Of a DNA stretch of 6,535 bases, positions 1 to 5,929 are shown piece after piece; position 1 is the first letter of the stretch, and every line of letters starts with the position of its first letter. Both the position numbers and the translations under genes were made by a program. Under the pieces are notes generated by a model. The model was not told the origin of the DNA. It was given only the letters and a program-made list of their open reading frames with translations, and did not search any database. Source of the DNA: Candidatus Peregrinibacteria bacterium (GTDB taxonomy: Bacteria; Patescibacteriota; Gracilibacteria; UM-FILTER-43-11); NCBI GenBank assembly GCA_016927155.1, contig JAFGNE010000008.1:1-6535 (forward strand), written 5' to 3'.

Positions 1-1
1 G

Positions 2-1201
2 CTTTACGCGCTTACCGATATCCAATACGCCCATTTCGGTGATATGAGCCAGGAAAGCGTACGGGTGGATATAGCGAAAGCTCCCGCCGTGCAGGCGCTT
101 CTTGGCCCTGCCAACGCGGGCCGGTGGACGACCGAATTTTTGAGCCGCGAAAATGGCGGGGCTTACGGTGAAGTCATTGCTACGGTCACAAGTCCGGCCG
201 ATGATAAAATCGATTCCGCGATAACCAATCTCCTCGATGCCCTCACTAAAGTAAAAAGCGCCCTCAATGCCGTTCCGGTAACCGATGAACTTACTACTAC
301 AGAAAGATTGAACCTGGAAACGGCCAAAAGCGGCGTAAGCGCCCAGATCACCACGGTGACCGGCGGGCAGAAAACCATTGCGGCGCAGAAAGCCTTGAAC
401 CGGAATCTCATCCAGACCGCCGAGACCCAGGTGAACGCGGCTAAAAATTCTTTGGCTAACGCTCAAAATCAACTGGATTTGAGCAAAGCCGGATATACCC
501 CCGAGCAGATCAAGGCCCAGGAAGCCGTCGTGAAACAGGCGGAAGCCAACATCGCTTCGCAAAGGGCTATGGTCAACCAGGCGTACGCCAATTCCCAAAG
601 GTACCAGGCGGAAATCGACAAGACCATCATGCTGGCGCCTATCGCGGGAGTCATAACGACGATCGACGCGAAAGTCGGTGAAATCATTTTTCCCACAACG
701 GCGGCCCCCAAACAGGCGGCGTTGGTTTCCATCATCAGCGACGGGAATTATAAAATCACTTCAAATATCGCCGAAGTGGATGTTTCCAAAGTAAAAACAG
801 GGGACGTGGCCCGCGTGACACTGGACGCCTACGGCAATAGCGTGAAATTTGAAGCCGTTGTCTCTGAAATCGACCCTGCTGAAACCATTGTGGAGAGCGT
901 GCCGACTTACAAAACGACGTTACGCTTCAGGGATCAGGATCCGCGCATCAAATCCGGCATGACGGCCAATCTGGATATCGTGACGGCAAACAAGGAAAAT
1001 GTGCTCATCATCCCCCAGCGTGCCGTCATCAGCCACGACGGAAGCCGGTTGGTCCGGATCCTGGCTATGGAAGAAGACGGCAAAACAACGGCTATTCATG
1101 AAGTGCCCGTCACAACGGGTATCCGGGGCACCGAAGGCCAGATGGAGATCATAGAAGGCCTGAAAGAAGGTGATGTCGTTATAACATTCGAAAAAAAATA
1201 A
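2..1201 (+). CDS. MacA/HlyD-type adaptor subunit of an ABC exporter, 5'-truncated by the window edge
   Basis: This adaptor would sit outside the cytoplasmic membrane and couple the ABC transporter encoded just downstream to its export path. The frame is open from base 2, before the first ATG at base 44, so the true start, the signal or anchor segment and the first lipoyl half lie off the window. Counting from the ATG at 44, residues 1-80 form an unusual insert, and residues about 84-193 are long Ala/Gln/Glu-rich helices typical of the adaptor coiled-coil hairpin, including a KAGYTPEQIKAQEA segment. Residues 195-217 (LAPIAGVITTIDAKVGEII) are the second lipoyl half. Residues 236-278 are the beta-barrel, and 318-385 the membrane-proximal domain ending in EGLKEGDVVI. 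It ends in TAA, 9 bases before the ATPase gene. The family call is firm; calling it MacA itself would go too far, as no TolC partner is visible. Confidence 0.9.
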   Translation, partial: LYALTDIQYAHFGDMSQESVRVDIAKAPAVQALLGPANAGRWTTEFLSRENGGAYGEVIATVTSPADDKIDSAITNLLDALTKVKSALNAVPVTDELTTTERLNLETAKSGVSAQITTVTGGQKTIAAQKALNRNLIQTAETQVNAAKNSLANAQNQLDLSKAGYTPEQIKAQEAVVKQAEANIASQRAMVNQAYANSQRYQAEIDKTIMLAPIAGVITTIDAKVGEIIFPTTAAPKQAALVSIISDGNYKITSNIAEVDVSKVKTGDVARVTLDAYGNSVKFEAVVSEIDPAETIVESVPTYKTTLRFRDQDPRIKSGMTANLDIVTANKENVLIIPQRAVISHDGSRLVRILAMEEDGKTTAIHEVPVTTGIRGTEGQMEIIEGLKEGDVVITFEKK

Positions 1202-1210
1202 ACTTTCGTC

Positions 1211-1930
1211 ATGCCGATTATTGAAATTAAGAAATTATATAAGACGTATTACGCGGAAGAGGTGGAAACTCCTGTGCTTCATGATATTTCTTTTTCCATT
1301 GAAGAAGACGAATTCGTCGCCATTATGGGCCCTTCCGGTTCGGGAAAATCGACCCTTCTCCATATTTTGGGGTTCCTGGACGAACAGACCAAAGGCAGTT
1401 ACCGTTTCAACGGCAAGCGGATGGAAGATTACACGGAAAATGAAATCGCCCGTATCCGTAATAATGAAATGGGGTTTGTTTTCCAGGCCTTTAACCTGCT
1501 CCCGCGTACCACGGTCTACGAAAACGTGAAATTGCCCCTGTTTTATTCCGAGATACCGGAAAAGGAATGGGAAAAAAGGGTAATGGAAGCCATAGAAGAC
1601 GTCGGCCTGGGGCATCGCACACATTTTGACACGTCGCGCCTTTCCGGAGGGGAAAAACAGCGCGTCGCGATCGCCCGGGCTCTTGTACTCAAACCGGAAG
1701 TCATTTTCGCGGATGAGCCTACCGGCAACCTGGATTCCAAATCCGGCGCAAAAATCATGGAAATCCTGAGGGATCTCAATAAAAAATACGGCCATACTGT
1801 CATCCTTATCACTCATGAAACCTCTGTGGCCGAATGCGCCCGTAGGATCATCCAGATTAAAGACGGCCTTGTCGCCAGCGACCATAAGGTAAAGAAACGT
1901 TTCGACACCCGTAACGGCCTCAATAAATAG
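1211..1930 (+). CDS. MacB/LolD-type ABC transporter ATP-binding protein
   Basis: This is the ATPase that powers the exporter from the cytoplasmic side. All nucleotide-binding elements are present in its 239 residues: Walker A GPSGSGKST (40-48), Q-loop glutamine 92 in VFQAFNLLP, signature LSGGEKQR (144-151), Walker B VIFADEP (164-170) with catalytic Glu169, D-loop GNLD, and H-loop His202 in LITHE. The wording of the Q-loop and the FADEPTGNLD stretch is characteristic of the MacB/LolD/FtsE group. A short basic tail (about 224-239) follows the last strand. The ATG follows the adaptor stop by 9 bases and the stop lies 2 bases before the permease ATG, so the three genes are very likely co-transcribed and translationally coupled. 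No Shine-Dalgarno sequence precedes the start. In canonical MacB this domain is fused to the permease; here it is separate, as in LolD/LolCE. Substrate unknown. Confidence 0.95.
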   Translation: MPIIEIKKLYKTYYAEEVETPVLHDISFSIEEDEFVAIMGPSGSGKSTLLHILGFLDEQTKGSYRFNGKRMEDYTENEIARIRNNEMGFVFQAFNLLPRTTVYENVKLPLFYSEIPEKEWEKRVMEAIEDVGLGHRTHFDTSRLSGGEKQRVAIARALVLKPEVIFADEPTGNLDSKSGAKIMEILRDLNKKYGHTVILITHETSVAECARRIIQIKDGLVASDHKVKKRFDTRNGLNK

Positions 1931-1932
1931 CC

Positions 1933-3171
1933 ATGAAACTCCGTTATACTTTCAAAACAGCGGTCCTCGGCTTACGGGCGCATAAATCGCGTTCCGCGCT
2001 CACGATCCTGGGGATTGTTATCGGCATTATGGCGATAATCCTTGTCATGTCCATCGGCCAGGGGGCGGAACAACTGATCCTCAACCAGATCCAGGGGTTC
2101 GGTTCCCGCACGATTTCGGTGGAACCCGGCCGCGAGCCTAAAGGCCCCGCGGATATCTATGAAATGTTCACTGATTCGCTGAAAGAAAAGGATTTCAAAG
2201 CCCTCCAAAATCCCGCCAACGTGCACGGCGACAACAAAGTAGAGCCTTTCGTGGCTTATGTCGATACCGTCGCCTACGAAAACGAGACCAAGCGCACCAA
2301 CATTTACGGGGGTTCAAAACTCCTGCTTGAGCTTTTCGACGTTTATCCCGACGAAGGGGTCATGTTTGACGACACGGACATCAGGCAGCTCGCCGGAGTC
2401 GCCGTTATCGGCGAAAACATCAAAGAGGAACTTTTTGGAGAATCGGACGCCCTCGGCAAGAAAATCAAGATCAAGGATAAGACATTCCGCATTGTCGGCC
2501 TGCTCCCCAAAAAAGGCCGCGTCATGATGATGGACGTGGATGATATGGTCATCGTGCCTTATACCACTGCCCAGAAATATCTCCTGGGCATTAAGCATTT
2601 CCATGCTATTTTAATACAGGCGGAAACAGAAGAAAGCGTCCCTCTGGCAGTAGAAGACATCAAAAGGACCCTTCGTGAACTTCACGGGATTACCGATCCT
2701 GACAAAGACGATTTTAGGGTGGAAACTATGCAGGACGCGGTAGACCGCATCAGCATTATTACGTCGGTGCTCACGCTCCTTTTGGTTTCCGTGGCCGGCA
2801 TTTCGCTTGTCGTGGGAGGTATCGGCATCATGAACATCATGTTGGTTTCCGTTACGGAACGCACGCGTGAAATCGGCCTGAGGAAGGCTTTGGGCGCCAC
2901 CAGCGGTGATGTCCTTACCCAGTTCCTTCTGGAAGCCATAATCCTGACCGTGGTCGGCGGGATATTCGGCATTTCCGGCGGGGCGCTTTTTTCATGGCTT
3001 ACCGCCCTTGGTCTCACTCATTTCGGCAATCTCGACTGGGATTTTGTCTTCCCGCTTACGGCCGTTTTTCTGGGCGTAGGGGTTTCGGCTACGGTTGGCC
3101 TGGTTTTCGGCATTTATCCCGCTAAACAGGCTGCCCGAAAAAGCCCGATTGAAGCCCTTCGGTACGAATAA
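1933..3171 (+). CDS. MacB/FtsX-type ABC transporter permease
   Basis: This is the membrane subunit of the exporter, 412 residues. The N-terminal segment LRAHKSRSALTILGIVIGI leads into transmembrane helix 1 (about 22-42). An extracytoplasmic MacB_PCD-like domain follows (about 43-272), containing AVIGENIKEELFG (157-169) and a Met-rich RVMMMDVDDM stretch (196-205). Three further helices lie at about 276-302, 331-357 and 373-395. The conserved FtsX-domain loop GIGIMNIMLVSVTERTREIG runs from 296 to 315 and is followed by LRKALGA, the usual contact with the ATPase. The end, IYPAKQAARKSPIEALRYE, is the standard MacB terminus. It begins 2 bases after the ATPase stop with no ribosome binding site of its own, which suggests coupled translation, and ends with two consecutive TAA codons (3169-3174). 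Four helices and a large external domain fit the MacB fold rather than a transporter that carries substrate through the bilayer. Substrate unknown. Confidence 0.95.
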   Translation: MKLRYTFKTAVLGLRAHKSRSALTILGIVIGIMAIILVMSIGQGAEQLILNQIQGFGSRTISVEPGREPKGPADIYEMFTDSLKEKDFKALQNPANVHGDNKVEPFVAYVDTVAYENETKRTNIYGGSKLLLELFDVYPDEGVMFDDTDIRQLAGVAVIGENIKEELFGESDALGKKIKIKDKTFRIVGLLPKKGRVMMMDVDDMVIVPYTTAQKYLLGIKHFHAILIQAETEESVPLAVEDIKRTLRELHGITDPDKDDFRVETMQDAVDRISIITSVLTLLLVSVAGISLVVGGIGIMNIMLVSVTERTREIGLRKALGATSGDVLTQFLLEAIILTVVGGIFGISGGALFSWLTALGLTHFGNLDWDFVFPLTAVFLGVGVSATVGLVFGIYPAKQAARKSPIEALRYE

Positions 3172-3180
3172 TAAGGGTTT
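3152..3180. terminator. Weak candidate hairpin shared by the two convergent operons
   Basis: AAGCCCTT (3152-3159) can pair with AAGGGTTT (3173-3180), giving eight pairs with one G-T wobble and a 13-base loop. It covers the last codons of the permease gene, the intergenic gap and the first two bases of the atpC stop codon, so it could form in either transcript. T-runs exist on both sides but are displaced: T6 at 3191-3196 on the + strand, and T5 (the A-run at 3138-3142) on the - strand, each roughly 10 bases beyond the stem. This is not a canonical intrinsic terminator, and transcripts may instead run on into each other. Confidence 0.25.
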
Positions 3181-3604
3181 AGCGGTGCGGTTTTTTGCGT
3201 TTCCTGAGTACCTTAAGTTGGGCGAGCGATTGCTCTAAAACGGCCGTGGCATCGGCAAAGGAACGGTCGTCGGCAAACTGTTTTTCGCGGATCGCTTTTT
3301 CCGCTTTTTCCTTCGCCTCCATGATTTTGGCTTCGGAAAGTTCTTCGAGCAAATCAGCGCTGTCGGCTAAAATGGAAACTTTGTCGTTGGCCACTACAAG
3401 AAAACCGCTCCCTATGGCCAGGTATTTAGCCTGCCCGTCCGTTTCGCGGATGGTTATCTCACCCGCTTTCAAAGGGGCGACCAGCGGGATGTGGTGGGGG
3501 AGTATGGTCAGTTCCCCGCTGATACCCGGTACGGTAAGCGAAACGACTTTGCCGTTGAACACGTGGCGGTCGAGGCTGATGATTTCAAGGGATATTTGGG
3601 CCAT
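3179..3604 (-). CDS. atpC: F-type ATP synthase epsilon subunit
   Basis: Epsilon is part of the central rotor stalk; it links gamma to the c-ring and can act as a brake on ATP hydrolysis. The 141-residue length is normal. Residues 1-85 form the N-terminal beta-sandwich, with the family motif GELTILPHHIPL (30-41) and AIGSGFLVV (63-71). Residues about 88-135 form the C-terminal two-helix region and align well with E. coli epsilon (MEAKEKAEKAI against MEAKRKAEEHI). The ATP-binding motif I/LDxxRA seen in many bacteria is degraded here to LSEAKI (89-94). The protein ends in a strongly basic tail, RKRKKPHR. The ATG lies 11 bases after the atpD stop, with no Shine-Dalgarno sequence between. It is the last gene of the visible operon, and its stop is 7 bases from that of the convergent permease gene. 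Confidence 0.95.
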   Translation of the reverse strand: MAQISLEIISLDRHVFNGKVVSLTVPGISGELTILPHHIPLVAPLKAGEITIRETDGQAKYLAIGSGFLVVANDKVSILADSADLLEELSEAKIMEAKEKAEKAIREKQFADDRSFADATAVLEQSLAQLKVLRKRKKPHR

Positions 3605-3615
3605 AAATCAGGGTT

Positions 3616-4992
3616 CTATTTTTTAGCGTCCGCAATCACTTCATCGATGCCGCCTTTCATATAAAAGGCGTCTTCGGGCAGGGCATCGTGTTTGCCTTCA
3701 ATGATTTCCTTGAACCCGCGCACGGTTTCTTCGCGCGAGACATATTTGCCCGGGCGGCCGGTGAACACTTCGGCCACGAAGAAAGGCTGGGAAAGGAATT
3801 TCTGGATCTTGCGGGCGCGGTTCACCAGTTGCTTGTCTTCCGGCGTCAGTTCTTCCATTCCCAAAATGGCGATGATGTCCTGCAGATCCTTGTAGCGCTG
3901 AAGCACCCGTTGGAGTTCACGGGCGACTTTGTAATGTTCCTCGCCGGCTACTTCGGGGGAAAGAACGGTGGAGGTGGAATCAAGGGGGTCCACGGCGGGA
4001 TAAATGCCAAGCTCGGTAAGCGCGCGGTTCAAAACGACGGTGGAATCCAAATGCGCGAAGGTGGCGGCGGGAGCCGGGTCAGTCAGGTCATCCGCGGGCA
4101 CATAAACCGCCTGCACTGATGTGATGGAGCCTTTTTGTGTGGAGGTGATGCGTTCCTGCAGGGCACCCATTTCCGAGGCTAATGTGGGCTGATAACCCAC
4201 GGCAGAAGGCAAGCGGCCAAGAAGGGCGGAAACCTCGGAACCGGCCTGTGTGAAACGAAAAATGTTGTCGATAAAAAGAAGCACGTCTTTACCTTGTTCA
4301 TCGCGCCATTCTTCGGCAACGGTGAGCGCGGAAAGCGCTACGCGGGCGCGGGCCCCGGGCGGTTCGTTCATCTGGCCGAAGACCATAGCGGTCTTGTCGA
4401 TAACGCCGGAATTCGTCATTTCATGGTACAAATCGTTGCCCTCGCGCGTGCGTTCGCCCACACCGGCAAATACTGAATAACCGCCATGTTCCGCGGCGAT
4501 ATTGCGGATGAGTTCCTGGATGACGACGGTCTTGCCTACGCCCGCGCCGCCAAAGAGACCGACCTTGCCGCCCTTGATGAAAGGAGCGATGAGGTCGATG
4601 ACTTTGATGCCCGTTTCAAAAATTTCCAGCTTCGTGTTCTGTTCTTTAAAGGAAGGGGCGGGACGGTGAATAGGTTTGCGCTTGGCGGCTTTAAAAGGCT
4701 TGTCATCAATCGGTTCGCCAAGCAGGTTAAACACGCGTCCAAGGACATCGTCGCCCACGGGAACGGAGATGGGCGCGCCCGAATCGTGCACTTCCTGCCC
4801 GCGGCGGAGGCCGTCGGTGGTGGACATGGCCACCGTGCGCACCAATTTTTCGCCCAGGTGCTGCTGGACTTCAAGGATAAGCTCCTTGTCGCCGATTTTG
4901 GTGGATACGGCATTATAGATATCGGGGACTTTTTCCGCGAATTCGCAGTCCACGACGACACCGATGACACGAGTGACAGTACCTTTATTCAT
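3616..4992 (-). CDS. atpD: F-type ATP synthase beta subunit (catalytic)
   Basis: Beta carries the catalytic sites that make ATP in the F1 head. The 458-residue chain is near the usual 460-480. The active site is intact: P-loop GGAGVGKT (148-155, Lys154 and Thr155), GERTREG (179-185) with catalytic Glu180 and Arg181, Walker B LLFIDNIFRF with Asp242 and Arg246, and adenine-pocket Tyr331 and Phe410. The alpha/beta signature PAVDPLDSTS is at 332-341. Directly after it, Thr342 stands where nearly all beta subunits I know have Arg (bovine Arg356), while the neighbouring Tyr354 (bovine Tyr368) is kept. The DELSEED loop reads EELTPED (380-386), with a proline. The gene ends in TAG, 11 bases before atpC. 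Its ATG is preceded by a 31-base leader that has no G on the coding strand, so it has no Shine-Dalgarno sequence. MNKGTVTRVIGVVVD is a normal beta N-terminus and supports this start. Confidence 0.98.
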   Translation of the reverse strand: MNKGTVTRVIGVVVDCEFAEKVPDIYNAVSTKIGDKELILEVQQHLGEKLVRTVAMSTTDGLRRGQEVHDSGAPISVPVGDDVLGRVFNLLGEPIDDKPFKAAKRKPIHRPAPSFKEQNTKLEIFETGIKVIDLIAPFIKGGKVGLFGGAGVGKTVVIQELIRNIAAEHGGYSVFAGVGERTREGNDLYHEMTNSGVIDKTAMVFGQMNEPPGARARVALSALTVAEEWRDEQGKDVLLFIDNIFRFTQAGSEVSALLGRLPSAVGYQPTLASEMGALQERITSTQKGSITSVQAVYVPADDLTDPAPAATFAHLDSTVVLNRALTELGIYPAVDPLDSTSTVLSPEVAGEEHYKVARELQRVLQRYKDLQDIIAILGMEELTPEDKQLVNRARKIQKFLSQPFFVAEVFTGRPGKYVSREETVRGFKEIIEGKHDALPEDAFYMKGGIDEVIADAKK

Positions 4993-5023
4993 ATGAAGTA
5001 GAAATTAGGATTTGAAATTGGAA
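4993..5023 (-). other. G-free, AU-rich leader between atpG and atpD
   Basis: This is the longest non-coding stretch in the window. Read on the coding (-) strand it contains only A, C and T: 8 of 31 bases are C and none is G. A Shine-Dalgarno sequence is therefore impossible, and stable secondary structure within the leader is unlikely. The bases nearest the ATG read CTACTTCAT. I infer that initiation at atpD relies on an unstructured leader, ribosomal protein S1 contact, or re-initiation after atpG. No promoter-like -35/-10 pair stands out. Confidence 0.6.
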
Positions 5024-5025
5024 TT
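5001..5025. repeat. Imperfect tandem repeat of 12-13 bases upstream of atpD
   Basis: On the + strand, GAAATTAGGATTT (5001-5013) is followed at once by GAAATTGGAATT (5014-5025). The units share the first six bases exactly and most of the rest. The second unit runs two bases into the atpG stop codon. It may be a small slippage duplication that enlarged the atpG-atpD gap beyond the 9-11 bases seen at the other atp junctions. In a short AT-rich stretch a chance origin is possible. Confidence 0.5.
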
Positions 5026-5920
5026 ATTGCTTCATGGCTTCGCCGGCCGTCACGATCTCGGCGATTTCCGCCGTGATGCCGCTCTGGCGCATTTCGTTGC
5101 CAGTCAGGGTCAATTCTTCAATAATATCTCCGGCGGCATCGGTGGCATTTTTCATGGCCACCATCCTGGCCGAATGCTCGCTGGCCTCGTTTTCCAGAAC
5201 GGACTGGAAAATCTGCATTTCCGTGAGCCGGGGGATCAGCATGGCGATGACGGCGTTGGGGTCCGGTTCAATAATGTATTCGTACGGTTTTTCCGTTTCA
5301 GGAAGTTGCCGGCCGGCCAGTTCACGGATGATTTCCAGAAAATATTTGCGGGAAAGGGGAAGCAGCGTTTTTAAGAGGGGTTTTTGCTTAATGGTATTGA
5401 TGAAGTGGGTGTAGGCGATGACCACCTGATCCGTTTTTTCGGCGATGAAATCGTCGAGAGCCATTTTGATGATGGGAGCGATTTCGCGGAATTCCGTCCT
5501 TTTGATCCCCGAAAAATCGGCTGAAACAGGATGCCCAAGGCGCACCATGGCATCGCGGCCTTTTTTGCCGACAGTGATGAGGGAAAACGAACCGGGAGCC
5601 AGGGTTTTTAAAAACTGGTGCGCTTTATTGATGACATTCAGGTTAAAGCCGCCACAAAGGCCTCTGTCGGAAGTCACCACGATCAAAGTGGTGTGTTTGA
5701 TGGGGCGTTTGGCAAGAAGGGGATGGCGCACTTTGCCGATATGGCCGGAAAGGCCCACCAGGATTTCCATGGCTTTTTCCGCGTATGTCCTTGTTTTCAG
5801 GGTAGACACCTGCGCTTTCCGCATTTTACTGGCTGAAACCATTTCCATGGTCTTGGTGATCTGTTTGGTGTTTTTCACACCCTTGATGCGCCGTCGAATG
5901 TCTCTCAGCGTATTTCCCAT
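5024..5920 (-). CDS. atpG: F-type ATP synthase gamma subunit
   Basis: Gamma is the rotating shaft inside the alpha3beta3 head. The 298 residues match the usual 285-300. The N-terminal helix carries the family hallmark TKQITKTMEMVSASKMRKAQ (18-37), and the central Rossmann-like domain has VTSDRGLCGGFN (82-93). The C-terminal helix contains MVAMKNATDAAGDIIEEL (253-270) and then RQSGIT (278-283), which keeps the Arg, Gln and Thr of the E. coli RQASIT segment that contacts beta. Just before this, the usual Tyr-Asn of LVYNKARQ is Gly-Asn (LTGNEMRQ), and the terminal EIVSGA pattern reads EIVTAG. The ATG is 9 bases after the atpA stop with only TCTTTTCAA between, so there is no Shine-Dalgarno sequence at normal spacing; an AAGG lies about 14 bases upstream, which is too far. 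It is co-transcribed with atpA and atpD by position and strand. Confidence 0.97.
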   Translation of the reverse strand: MGNTLRDIRRRIKGVKNTKQITKTMEMVSASKMRKAQVSTLKTRTYAEKAMEILVGLSGHIGKVRHPLLAKRPIKHTTLIVVTSDRGLCGGFNLNVINKAHQFLKTLAPGSFSLITVGKKGRDAMVRLGHPVSADFSGIKRTEFREIAPIIKMALDDFIAEKTDQVVIAYTHFINTIKQKPLLKTLLPLSRKYFLEIIRELAGRQLPETEKPYEYIIEPDPNAVIAMLIPRLTEMQIFQSVLENEASEHSARMVAMKNATDAAGDIIEELTLTGNEMRQSGITAEIAEIVTAGEAMKQ

Positions 5921-5929
5921 TTGAAAAGA

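Noticed and set aside
44..46. ATG at 44 as the true adaptor start
   Set aside because: The frame is open to base 2 with adaptor-like residues before the ATG, and a start here would lack the first lipoyl half and any signal or anchor segment.
1235..1885. Open frame of 216 codons on the - strand opposite the ABC ATPase gene
   Set aside because: The + strand protein has every ABC motif in order, while the antisense translation matches no family and lacks coherent composition.
3133..3148. Direct repeat GCCCGA-AAAA-GCCCGA
   Set aside because: It falls in the permease codons for Ala-Arg-Lys-Ser-Pro, a normal MacB terminus, and cannot form a hairpin. Most likely chance.
3195..3626. Open frame of 143 codons on the + strand opposite atpC
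   Set aside because: Its Ser-rich translation mirrors the Glu/Lys/Ala codons of epsilon read in reverse. No start signal or family resemblance.
4486..5001. Open frame of 171 codons on the + strand opposite atpD
   Set aside because: It lies wholly antisense to the highly conserved beta N-terminal half and its translation shows no recognisable domain. It is a by-product of beta codon use.
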